Assembly (NCBI GenBank): GCA_018970845.1
Contig: JAGWVO010000276.1
Span: 1 to 5,204, forward strand
DNA from: Planctomycetota bacterium
Lineage (GTDB): Bacteria > Planctomycetota > Planctomycetia > Gemmatales > Gemmataceae
Reading direction: 5' to 3'
Length of the DNA: 5,204 bases
Shown: positions 1 through 5,204 of the stretch, piece by piece
Position numbering within the stretch: position 1 is the stretch's first letter
Layout: every line of letters starts with the position of its first letter
The notes under the pieces: model-generated
What the model saw: the letters and a program-made list of their open reading frames with translations, nothing else
What the model was told of the DNA's origin: nothing
The model's database searches: none
Translations under genes and position numbers: made by a program

Positions 1-9
1 GCTTCCTGA
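1..9 (+). CDS. Possible 3' end of an upstream T6SS gene (Ala-Ser-stop)
   Basis: The first nine bases read GCT TCC TGA, which could be the final two codons and stop of a gene that begins before the window. In T6SS operons of this class the gene before tagJ is usually hcp (tssD) or a sheath gene, so an Hcp C-terminus is a reasonable guess. Two codons cannot identify a protein, and the reading frame is an assumption. Confidence 0.25.
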   Translation, partial: AS

Positions 10-27
10 AACAAAATACCAATATTC

Positions 28-33
28 CGGAGA
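28..33 (+). promoter_or_regulatory. Ribosome binding site of tagJ
   Basis: CGGAGA lies 6 bases before the ATG at 40, with the GGAG core at 29-32. It supports that ATG as the start. The preceding bases 10-27 are markedly AT-rich compared with the rest of the window, but I see no convincing -35/-10 pair, so the gene is probably read from an upstream promoter. Confidence 0.6.
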
Positions 34-39
34 CCAATC

Positions 40-837
40 ATGGCCGATGCGTCGGAGCTTTTCCGGAAGGGCAAGTTGTCCGAGGCCGTCGAGGCCCAGC
101 TGGCCGTCGTGCGGTCCAAGCCGGCCGACCAACCTTCGCGGCTGTTCCTTTTCGAACTCCTTTCCTTCGCCGGAGATCTCGAGAGGGCCTCGCGCCAGGT
201 GGACGCGCTGACGCTTGACGACCCCGACCTTCACCTGGCCGCCGGTAACTACAGGAACTGCCTGAAGTCCGAGGAGGCCAGGCGCAAGGTTCTCGAGGGG
301 GGAAAGCCCCGCTTCTTCATGGATCCCGGCCCGGCGACACTCGCGCGCCTCGAGGCTTTCTCAGCCTTGGCGGCCGGCGACCACTCCGCCTTCCAGGCCA
401 AGCTCGGCGAGGCCAATTCCACCGACCCGGTCCTCAAGGGCACCCTCAACGGCAAGCCTTTTGAACTCATCCGGGACGCCGACGACCTGTTCGCCGGGGT
501 TCTTGAGGTGTTCGCCCAGGGGAACTACTACTGGATTCCGCTGGATCAAGTCGCCTCGATGGCGACCAACGCGCCGAAATCGCCCCGGGACCTCCTGTGG
601 ATGCCCGCCAACCTGGCCATGGTTGACGGTGCGACGGGCCCGGTGTTCCTCCCGGCCCTTTACTTGGGGTCGCAATCCCACGGCCTTGAAACGGTGAGGC
701 TCGGCCGGGAACGCGACTGGATGCCGGTGGCCCCCGAGGCTCCCTCATTCCTCCGCGGCTTCGGCCCGCGTGTTTTCCTTGTTGGCGAGGATGAATCCAA
801 CCTGACCGACATCAGGGAACTGACCATCACCACCTGA
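40..837 (+). CDS. tagJ: T6SS accessory protein TagJ (ImpE/HsiE1 family)
   Basis: This 265-residue cytoplasmic protein has the length and pattern of the ImpE/TagJ family. Residues about 1-125 are helical, starting with a TPR-like repeat (LFRKGKLSEAVEAQLAVV, 7-24). The C-terminal domain carries the family signatures: RDADD (145-149), GNYYWIPLDQV (161-171), PRDLLWMPANL (182-192), LPALYLGS (204-211), GRERDW (222-227) and GPRVFLVGE (242-250). No signal peptide or membrane segment is seen. In the Pseudomonas aeruginosa H1-T6SS, the homologue HsiE1 binds both the sheath subunit TssB and the N-terminal domain of ClpV, and so is thought to assist sheath recycling; this role is inferred here by family. 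TagJ marks one subset of T6SS clusters and is not universal. The ATG at 40 is preceded by a good ribosome binding site. The tssE to tssH genes follow on the same strand. Confidence 0.93.
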   Translation: MADASELFRKGKLSEAVEAQLAVVRSKPADQPSRLFLFELLSFAGDLERASRQVDALTLDDPDLHLAAGNYRNCLKSEEARRKVLEGGKPRFFMDPGPATLARLEAFSALAAGDHSAFQAKLGEANSTDPVLKGTLNGKPFELIRDADDLFAGVLEVFAQGNYYWIPLDQVASMATNAPKSPRDLLWMPANLAMVDGATGPVFLPALYLGSQSHGLETVRLGRERDWMPVAPEAPSFLRGFGPRVFLVGEDESNLTDIRELTITT

Positions 838-846
838 ACGATGGTC
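822..846 (+). repeat. Perfect 7-bp inverted repeat over the tagJ stop codon
   Basis: GACCATC (822-828) pairs exactly with GATGGTC (840-846) around an 11-base loop that contains the tagJ TGA (835-837). It abuts a second hairpin at 847-869. No T-run follows, so it is not a standard intrinsic terminator. It may stabilise or help process the mRNA between tagJ and tssE, but chance is possible for a stem of this size. Confidence 0.4.
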
Positions 847-869
847 CCGGTATCTTAAATGAATGCCGG
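847..869 (+). repeat. Second hairpin in the tagJ-tssE gap
   Basis: CCGGTAT (847-853) can pair with ATGCCGG (863-869), six Watson-Crick pairs plus one G-U wobble, around a 9-base A/T-rich loop (854-862). It begins directly after the first inverted repeat ends. No U-tract follows, so it is a weak candidate for termination and a better candidate for intercistronic RNA structure. Confidence 0.4.
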
Positions 870-891
870 AAAGGTCACCTTCGACATGACC

Positions 892-899
892 GGGAGGTG
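892..899 (+). promoter_or_regulatory. Strong Shine-Dalgarno sequence of tssE
   Basis: GGGAGGTG contains a 7-base perfect match (GGAGGTG) to the 3' end of 16S rRNA. It lies too close to serve the GTG at 897, which sits inside it, so it favours GTG 909 (9 bases after the motif) or ATG 912 (12 bases after it) as the tssE start. Confidence 0.6.
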
Positions 900-911
900 G
901 ATGGGCGGGTG

Positions 912-1403
912 ATGCAGGCCAACGACCTTCGCAAGTTCGGGATGATGCCTTCGGTTCTCGACAGGCTCATCAATCCCGATTCGCTTGGAACCAAGTCGAA
1001 TCCGGGGTTCACCCTTTCCCAGCTCATCGCCGCGATCCAGAGGGATGTCGAGGAGTTGCTCAACACCCGCCAGAACCTCGACAAGGCCATCGAGAGCTAT
1101 CCCCTCCTCGCCGAGTCTGTCTTCCGGTTCGGCATGCCCGAGGTGGTGAGCCTTTACGCCAGCTCGACCGAGGACCGCCAGAAGATCGCCCGCATGCTTG
1201 AAAAGGCGATCACGCGCCACGAACCCCGCATCACCTCGGTGCGCGCCAGGCTTGTGCAGGACGAGAAATCGACGAGGCACAGCAGCCTGAACTACCGCAT
1301 CGAGGGCCGGCTTCGCCTGGATCCGGCTCCGGAGGTGGTCTTCGAGACCCTGCTCGAACTGGTGACGGGCCAGACCAAGGTCGAGGAGGCAAGGCTGGAA
1401 TGA
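912..1403 (+). CDS. tssE: T6SS baseplate subunit TssE (gp25-like)
   Basis: TssE is the wedge protein of the T6SS baseplate, homologous to phage T4 gp25, and is thought to seed sheath polymerisation. From ATG 912 it has 163 residues, about the family size. The N-terminal segment GMMPSVLDRLINPD (10-23) resembles the usual TssE opening. The gp25 core has RDVEELLNTR (44-53), FGMPEVVSLY (73-82), the hallmark EPR motif (104-106) and a C-terminal strand region LNYRIEGRLRLDP (126-138). It is soluble, with no signal peptide. GTG 897 and GTG 909 are in-frame alternatives giving 168 and 164 residues; the ribosome binding site at 892-899 overlaps GTG 897, which argues against it. The stop overlaps the tssF start by 4 bases (ATGA, 1400-1403), suggesting coupled translation. 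TssE binds the TssF/TssG complex encoded next. Confidence 0.92.
   Translation: MQANDLRKFGMMPSVLDRLINPDSLGTKSNPGFTLSQLIAAIQRDVEELLNTRQNLDKAIESYPLLAESVFRFGMPEVVSLYASSTEDRQKIARMLEKAITRHEPRITSVRARLVQDEKSTRHSSLNYRIEGRLRLDPAPEVVFETLLELVTGQTKVEEARLE
1383..1389 (+). promoter_or_regulatory. Ribosome binding site of tssF, inside tssE
   Basis: GAGGAGG lies within the last codons of tssE, 10 bases before the tssF ATG at 1400. It supports that start and the 4-base overlap. Confidence 0.65.
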
Positions 1404-3250
1404 GCCGGGAGCTTTACCCCTTCTACGAAAGGGAATTGGCCTTCCTGCGCCAGATGACGCGGGAATTCGCCACCCGGTATCCGGCCACGGCCGGGCGCCT
1501 GCTGCTCGAGGCGAACACCGGCTCCGATCCGCATGTTGAACGGCTCCTCGAGGGTTTCGCGCTCGTGGGGGCCCGCATCCAGCACCGGCTGGACGACGAG
1601 TTCCCGGAATTGACCGACGGCATCCTGCAGCAGCTATACCCGCACTTCATGGCGCCCGTTCCCTCGGTGGCCATCCTGCAGTTCGACCACGACCACGCCC
1701 GGGCCACCCAGGGCGGTGTGTTCCGGCTCCAGCGGGGCACGATGCTGCGCACCCAGCCGGTCGCCGGGATGGCCTGCAGGTTCCAGACCTGCTTCCCGGT
1801 GGACCTTCTTCCCCTGCGGATCACCGAGGCCCAGTGCCTGGTTCCGCCGTTTCCGCAGAACATCGCCGCGCCGCGAGGCACCGCCGCGGTCATCCGGATC
1901 AGGATCGAGGCGCTGGGCAACCTCAGGCTGCCGTCGCTGTCTCCGGATCACCTCAGATTTTTCATCAATTCCGATAGCCAGTTGGCGCCTATCCTCCATC
2001 AGGCGCTGGTGAACGACTCGCGGGCGATGGCGGTCGTGCCGCCCGGCGCGGCCAAGGCCGCGCCCAGGTTCGTCCAGGGACCTGTGCCCCTTCGGCCTTC
2101 GGGCCTTGAGCCGGACGAGGCCTTGTTCCCCTTCCCGGCCTCGTCTCCCCAGGGCCTCAGGTTGCTCACCGAGTTTTTCGCCTGCCCCGCCAAGTTTCAT
2201 TTTTTCCGGCTGGAGAACCCGGGCCGGCTGTTCGAGAACTGCGACAGGGCCGCCGACATCCTCGTCTACCTCGACCGCACCAGCGCCCTGCTGGAGCAGG
2301 GTATCGACGCGGGCACCTTCCGCCTGGGCTGCACGCCCGTCGTGAACCTGTTTCCCAAGACGGCCGAACCCGTGGTGGTCGACCGCACTCGATCGGAATA
2401 CCTCGTGGTGCCGGATGTGGCGCATCCCGAGGGAATGGAGATCTGGTCGGTGGAGTCGGTGGAGGGAACCGCCGCCAAGGGCGACTCCGGCGCCGAGTAC
2501 CGGCCCTTCTATTCCTTCAGGAAGGGCGTCGGCGAACCGGACCGCAAGGCCCTGTGGCATTTCGCGCGCAAGCCCTCGCCCAAGCCCGACGACGCCGGCA
2601 CCGATGTGCACCTGCGGCTGGTCGACCTCGATTTCCGCTCGGCCATTTCCGATGACAAGGTGCTCGTGGTGAAAACCATGTGCACCAACAGGCAGTTGCC
2701 CGAGCAGTTGAAGAAGCTGGGCGAGCGGATCCGCTTCGACCTCGAGGCCGCCGCGCCCGTCTCGCGGATCTCCATCCTCAGGCCGCCTTCGCTGCCCCTG
2801 CGCCGGGCCCTCCGCCGCGACGCCTACTGGCGGCTTGTCTCGCAGTTGAACCTGAACCTCTCCAGCATCACCGATCCCCAGCGCGGCTCCGAGGTCCTTC
2901 AGGAGATCATCTCCCTCTACGATCCCACGCGGCAGGCCAGCGGCGCCGAGGGATCGCTCGCCAACCGCATGGTTTGCGAGGGAATTGTCGGCCTGTCGAC
3001 CAAGCCGATGACGGTTCGCATGGGCGGGCCCTTCGCCGGCGGCCTGGTGCGCGGCACCGAGATCACCCTGGTGCTCGACCCGGAAAAGTTCAACGGCATC
3101 GGCACCGTCATGTTCGCCACGGTGCTCGAGAGGTTCCTGGGGCAATACTGCTCGGTCAACAGCTTCATCCGGCTGGTGCTTCGCGAGCAGCGGTCCGACT
3201 CGCCGGTGTGCGTGTGGCCGCCTCGCTCGGGCGAGGTGCCGCTGCTGTGA
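1400..3250 (+). CDS. tssF: T6SS baseplate subunit TssF (VasA/ImpG family)
   Basis: TssF is a large structural protein of the baseplate wedge. Known structures show two TssF with one TssG, joined to TssE and TssK. At 616 residues it has the normal family length. The N-terminus is highly typical: LYPFYERELAFLRQM (5-19), DPHVERLLEGFA (43-54), then FPELTDGILQQLYPHF (68-83) and PVPS (86-89). The C-terminus carries RGTEITLVLD (551-560), VLERFLGQYC (575-584), SVNSFIRL (585-592) and a closing WPPRSGE (606-612), all matching the usual TssF ending. The middle is more variable, as expected, and includes the stretch PGAAKAAPRFVQGPVPLRPS about a third of the way in. No membrane segment or signal peptide is seen. 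The start overlaps the tssE stop (ATGA), and the stop overlaps the probable GTG start of tssG. Both overlaps fit coordinated production of one complex. I see no frameshift or truncation. Confidence 0.96.
   Translation: MSRELYPFYERELAFLRQMTREFATRYPATAGRLLLEANTGSDPHVERLLEGFALVGARIQHRLDDEFPELTDGILQQLYPHFMAPVPSVAILQFDHDHARATQGGVFRLQRGTMLRTQPVAGMACRFQTCFPVDLLPLRITEAQCLVPPFPQNIAAPRGTAAVIRIRIEALGNLRLPSLSPDHLRFFINSDSQLAPILHQALVNDSRAMAVVPPGAAKAAPRFVQGPVPLRPSGLEPDEALFPFPASSPQGLRLLTEFFACPAKFHFFRLENPGRLFENCDRAADILVYLDRTSALLEQGIDAGTFRLGCTPVVNLFPKTAEPVVVDRTRSEYLVVPDVAHPEGMEIWSVESVEGTAAKGDSGAEYRPFYSFRKGVGEPDRKALWHFARKPSPKPDDAGTDVHLRLVDLDFRSAISDDKVLVVKTMCTNRQLPEQLKKLGERIRFDLEAAAPVSRISILRPPSLPLRRALRRDAYWRLVSQLNLNLSSITDPQRGSEVLQEIISLYDPTRQASGAEGSLANRMVCEGIVGLSTKPMTVRMGGPFAGGLVRGTEITLVLDPEKFNGIGTVMFATVLERFLGQYCSVNSFIRLVLREQRSDSPVCVWPPRSGEVPLL
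3233..3238 (+). promoter_or_regulatory. Ribosome binding site that decides the tssG start
   Basis: GAGGTG within the end of tssF sits 8 bases before GTG 3247 and 17 bases before ATG 3256. The normal spacing to the GTG makes it the better start, giving a GTGA overlap with the tssF stop. Confidence 0.6.
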
Positions 3251-4464
3251 ATCCCATGGGTGCCCAATCCGCGGAAGCGGCGCGGCTGCTGCCCAGGCAA
3301 AAGCCGGGCCTGCCCGAATGGACGCTGCTGGGGCGGCTCGTGGGCCGGCCCTGGGAGTTCGAGTTCTTCGAGGCCGTGCACCTGCTCAGGCTGTTCCAGG
3401 AGGATGTGGTCGACCCGGGCACCCAGGGGCCGCTGGGGCGCGAGTCGGTCCGGTTCCGGGTCCGCAACCACCTCGGGTTCGCCGCCAGCCAGATCCAGGG
3501 GATCGATGCGGCGTCGCCGGATGATGGTGAGGCCGCGGCTGGCGCCCCGGTGATGGAAGTGAATTTCCTGGGCCTGCAGGGGCCCAGCGGCGTGCTTCCC
3601 GAGCACTACACGATCCTGATCCAGCGGGTGGAACGCGACAAGGACAATCCCGAAAGAGGCGCGTTCCGCGCCTGGCTCGATGTCTTCAATCATCGCCTGA
3701 TTTCCTATTTTTACCGAACATGGGCCAAATACAGGCCCTCGGTGGCCCTCGTCACCGACTATTGCCGCCGGCCGGGCGGATTCGACCAACCGACCGAAGC
3801 GATGATGTCCCTCGTCGGCAAGGGCCTTTTGCCTAGCCGTGGCGTCGTCGGGCGGCCCCCCGATGACGACCCCGTCCACCAGCGCCAGCGCCCGGGTTGC
3901 CCGCCGCTTCCCCCCTTCGAGGACCGGTTCCTCATCATCCACGGGGCGAGCCTCGCCCGGCGCGTCAGGACGGCGGGCGGCCTGGCCTCGATGCTCTCCG
4001 ACTACCTCGGCTTTCCCGTCGCGGTCGAGTCGTTCTCCCCCCGCTGGATTCCGCTGGATCCTGAAAACCAGACCTGCCTCTCGCGATCCGCGGCGCTCGA
4101 GGGAGCCCGGCAGGGCGTGGGCGGCCTCGGCACCGGCGCCACCCTTGGACGGCGCGCCCTCGACCTGCAGGGACATGTCTCCGTGCGGATCGGCCCCCTC
4201 GACTCCGCGACCTTCAGGCAGTTCCTTCCCGCGGAACAGCTTGGCGGCCAACCCGTCGACACGCCCCTGCACCGGATCGTCCTCGACCTCGTGCGGCTTT
4301 ACCTTCCCGCGGGGCTGGGCTTCAACCTTCGCCTCGAACTGGCGGGGCCATCCGTGCCCGAGCCGGTTCTGGGCGGGGATACCCCGGTGTTGGGCCGTTC
4401 CATATGGTTATCCAAGGATAAACGCGGGAACACGGTGGACGATGTCGTCCTGCCGGGCGCCTGA
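3247..4464 (+). CDS. tssG: T6SS baseplate subunit TssG (VasB/ImpH family)
   Basis: TssG is the partner of TssF in the baseplate wedge and connects it to TssK and TssE. From GTG 3247 it has 405 residues; ATG 3256 would give 402. The frame stays open far upstream inside tssF, but that extension is out-of-frame tssF sequence. Family features are clear: PWEFEFFEAVHLLRLF (35-50), VRFRVRNHLGFAASQI (68-83), NFLGLQGPSGVLPEHYT (106-122), DVFNHRLISYFYRTWAKYR (145-163), LSDYLGFPVAVESFSPRWIPL (starting at 250), VRIGPLD (313-319), LVRLYLPAGLGFNLRLEL (348-365) and a closing IWLSKD (386-391). Residues about 199-222 form a proline- and charge-rich stretch (GRPPDDDPVHQRQRPG) that appears longer than the usual linker here; it lies between two C6 runs. 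The protein is soluble and sits between tssF (4-base overlap) and tssH (42-base gap). Confidence 0.94.
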   Translation: MNPMGAQSAEAARLLPRQKPGLPEWTLLGRLVGRPWEFEFFEAVHLLRLFQEDVVDPGTQGPLGRESVRFRVRNHLGFAASQIQGIDAASPDDGEAAAGAPVMEVNFLGLQGPSGVLPEHYTILIQRVERDKDNPERGAFRAWLDVFNHRLISYFYRTWAKYRPSVALVTDYCRRPGGFDQPTEAMMSLVGKGLLPSRGVVGRPPDDDPVHQRQRPGCPPLPPFEDRFLIIHGASLARRVRTAGGLASMLSDYLGFPVAVESFSPRWIPLDPENQTCLSRSAALEGARQGVGGLGTGATLGRRALDLQGHVSVRIGPLDSATFRQFLPAEQLGGQPVDTPLHRIVLDLVRLYLPAGLGFNLRLELAGPSVPEPVLGGDTPVLGRSIWLSKDKRGNTVDDVVLPGA

Positions 4465-4494
4465 CGGCATCGATGAATCGCCCATCCCATCCAA

Positions 4495-4499
4495 CGGAG
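4495..4499 (+). promoter_or_regulatory. Ribosome binding site of tssH
   Basis: CGGAG lies 7 bases before ATG 4507. The tssH frame has an in-frame TGA at 4474-4476 and no other start between, so 4507 is the only credible start. The 42-base gap after tssG (4465-4506) shows no terminator or clear promoter. Confidence 0.65.
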
Positions 4500-4506
4500 T
4501 TCCTTC

Positions 4507-5204
4507 ATGGCCGGCACGAACCTTCGGTCCCTCACCGAGAAGCTCAACGAGACATGCCTCAAGTCGCTCGAGGGAGCCGCCGGACTGTGCCTGTCGAAGA
4601 CGAACTTCAATGTCGAGGTCGAGCACTGGCTGCTCAAGCTGCTTGACGCCGCCGACAGCGACATCAACGTGATCCTCAGGCATTACGACCTCGACAAGGG
4701 CCGCGTGCGGGCGGAACTCACGCGCGCCATGGACGGCTTCAAGACCGGCAACGGCCGCGCCCCCCAGCTTTCGCCCGAGCTGCCCGACTGGATCCGGCAG
4801 GCGTGGCTGATGGCCACGATCGACCTCGGCGCCGGGCGCATCCGCAGCGGCCATCTCCTGGCCACGCTCATTGGCGACCGCGACCTCGGGCCCCGCATCC
4901 GCGCCGTGAGCTCCGAGCTGAACAAGCTCTCCAGCGAGAAGGTCGCCGGCGACCTTCCCACCCTTCTGGCGCACAGCAAGGAGGATCCCGGCGCCCCGGC
5001 CCCCGCGGCGGCCGCCGGCGGCGCCGGTGCCGCAGCCCCAGGGCAGCCCGGCGGCTCCTCCAAGACTCCCAGCCTCGACCAGTTCACCCAGGACCTCACG
5101 GCCCGGGCCCGCGAGGGCAAGATCGACCCGGTCATCGGCCGCGATTTTGAAATCCGGCAGGTGATCGACATCCTCACCCGCCGCCGGCAGAACAATCCGA
5201 TCCT
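4507..5204 (+). CDS. tssH: T6SS sheath-recycling ATPase TssH/ClpV (N-terminal part, cut by window end)
   Basis: This is the first 232 residues of ClpV, a Hsp100/Clp AAA+ ATPase of normally about 850-900 residues that disassembles contracted TssB/TssC sheaths in the cytoplasm. Residues 1-157 are the Clp N-domain, with two related halves: LNETCLKSLEGAAGLCLSK (13-31) plus VEVEHWLLKLLD (36-47), then WIRQAWLMATIDLGAGRIRSGH (from 95) plus LLATLI (117-122). The pattern differs from ClpB and fits ClpV. A flexible Ala/Gly/Pro-rich linker follows (about 158-187), then the start of the first AAA+ domain: LDQFTQDLTARAREGKIDPVIGRDFEIRQ (190-218, quoted in part: KIDPVIGRD at 205-213) and DILTRRRQNNPI (221-232). 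The window ends just before the expected Walker A motif, so catalytic residues cannot be checked. There is no stop codon in the visible part. With TagJ encoded upstream, this ClpV likely contacts TagJ through its N-domain, as in the P. aeruginosa H1-T6SS. Confidence 0.95.
   Translation, partial: MAGTNLRSLTEKLNETCLKSLEGAAGLCLSKTNFNVEVEHWLLKLLDAADSDINVILRHYDLDKGRVRAELTRAMDGFKTGNGRAPQLSPELPDWIRQAWLMATIDLGAGRIRSGHLLATLIGDRDLGPRIRAVSSELNKLSSEKVAGDLPTLLAHSKEDPGAPAPAAAAGGAGAAAPGQPGGSSKTPSLDQFTQDLTARAREGKIDPVIGRDFEIRQVIDILTRRRQNNPI

Noticed and set aside
10..39. Possible promoter in the AT-rich leader before tagJ
   Set aside because: The stretch contains AATATT and similar, but no -35 element at correct spacing can be seen within the few bases available. 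The operon context favours read-through from upstream.
1634..3145. 503-codon open frame on the minus strand, antisense to tssF
   Set aside because: It mirrors tssF. Long antisense frames are expected in high-GC DNA with strong third-position bias, and the translation shows no recognisable domain and is rich in Gly, Arg, His and Pro.
2680..3246. Upstream extension of the tssG frame, open back to 2680
   Set aside because: The extension translates to an Arg/Ala/Pro-rich sequence typical of an out-of-frame reading of GC-rich coding DNA. It lies wholly inside tssF, which has clear family motifs to its end. TssG similarity starts only after about 3247.
2917..4272. 451-codon open frame on the minus strand, antisense to tssF/tssG
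   Set aside because: It has the same shadow character, crosses two well-supported genes and lacks any recognisable family motif.
4465..4506. Possible terminator or promoter between tssG and tssH
   Set aside because: I found no stable inverted repeat, T-run or promoter-like pair in the 42 bases, only the ribosome binding site.
4978..5063. Low-complexity Ala/Gly/Pro stretch in tssH as an unusual repeat
   Set aside because: ClpV proteins commonly have such a flexible linker between the N-domain and the first AAA+ domain, so it is ordinary. The DNA has no exact repeat unit.

Overview
The window is a conserved core segment of a type VI secretion system (T6SS) operon, entirely on the + strand and densely packed. 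DNA is GC-rich with strong G/C preference at third codon positions. A T6SS implies a Gram-negative (diderm) bacterium. No species can be named from the sequence. Repeated use of AGG for arginine alongside CGC/CGG is mildly unlike Pseudomonas or Burkholderia, but this is only a hint.

Layout: (1) 1-9 may be the last codons of an upstream gene, followed by a short AT-rich leader with a ribosome binding site. (2) 40-837 is tagJ (impE/hsiE1 family), the accessory protein that links the ClpV ATPase to the sheath. (3) A 74-base gap holds two abutting inverted repeats and the tssE ribosome binding site. (4) tssE (gp25-like), tssF and tssG follow with 4-base stop/start overlaps (ATGA for tssE/tssF; GTGA for tssF/tssG if tssG starts at GTG 3247, as the ribosome binding site suggests). 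(5) After a 42-base gap, tssH (clpV) starts at 4507 and runs off the window just before the first Walker A motif.

How they work together: TssE, TssF and TssG (with TssK, not in the window) form the baseplate wedge on which the contractile TssB/TssC sheath and inner Hcp tube are built. After contraction, the hexameric AAA+ ATPase TssH/ClpV disassembles the sheath, and TagJ belongs to the T6SS class in which it bridges ClpV and TssB. The order tagJ-E-F-G-H is a known arrangement, so tssB, tssC and hcp would be expected just upstream.

I see no effector, immunity gene, mobile element, RNA gene or CRISPR array, and nothing that amounts to an undescribed system. The points worth a second look are the structured tagJ-tssE gap, the choice of tssE and tssG starts, and a proline-rich insert in TssG bounded by two C6 runs.
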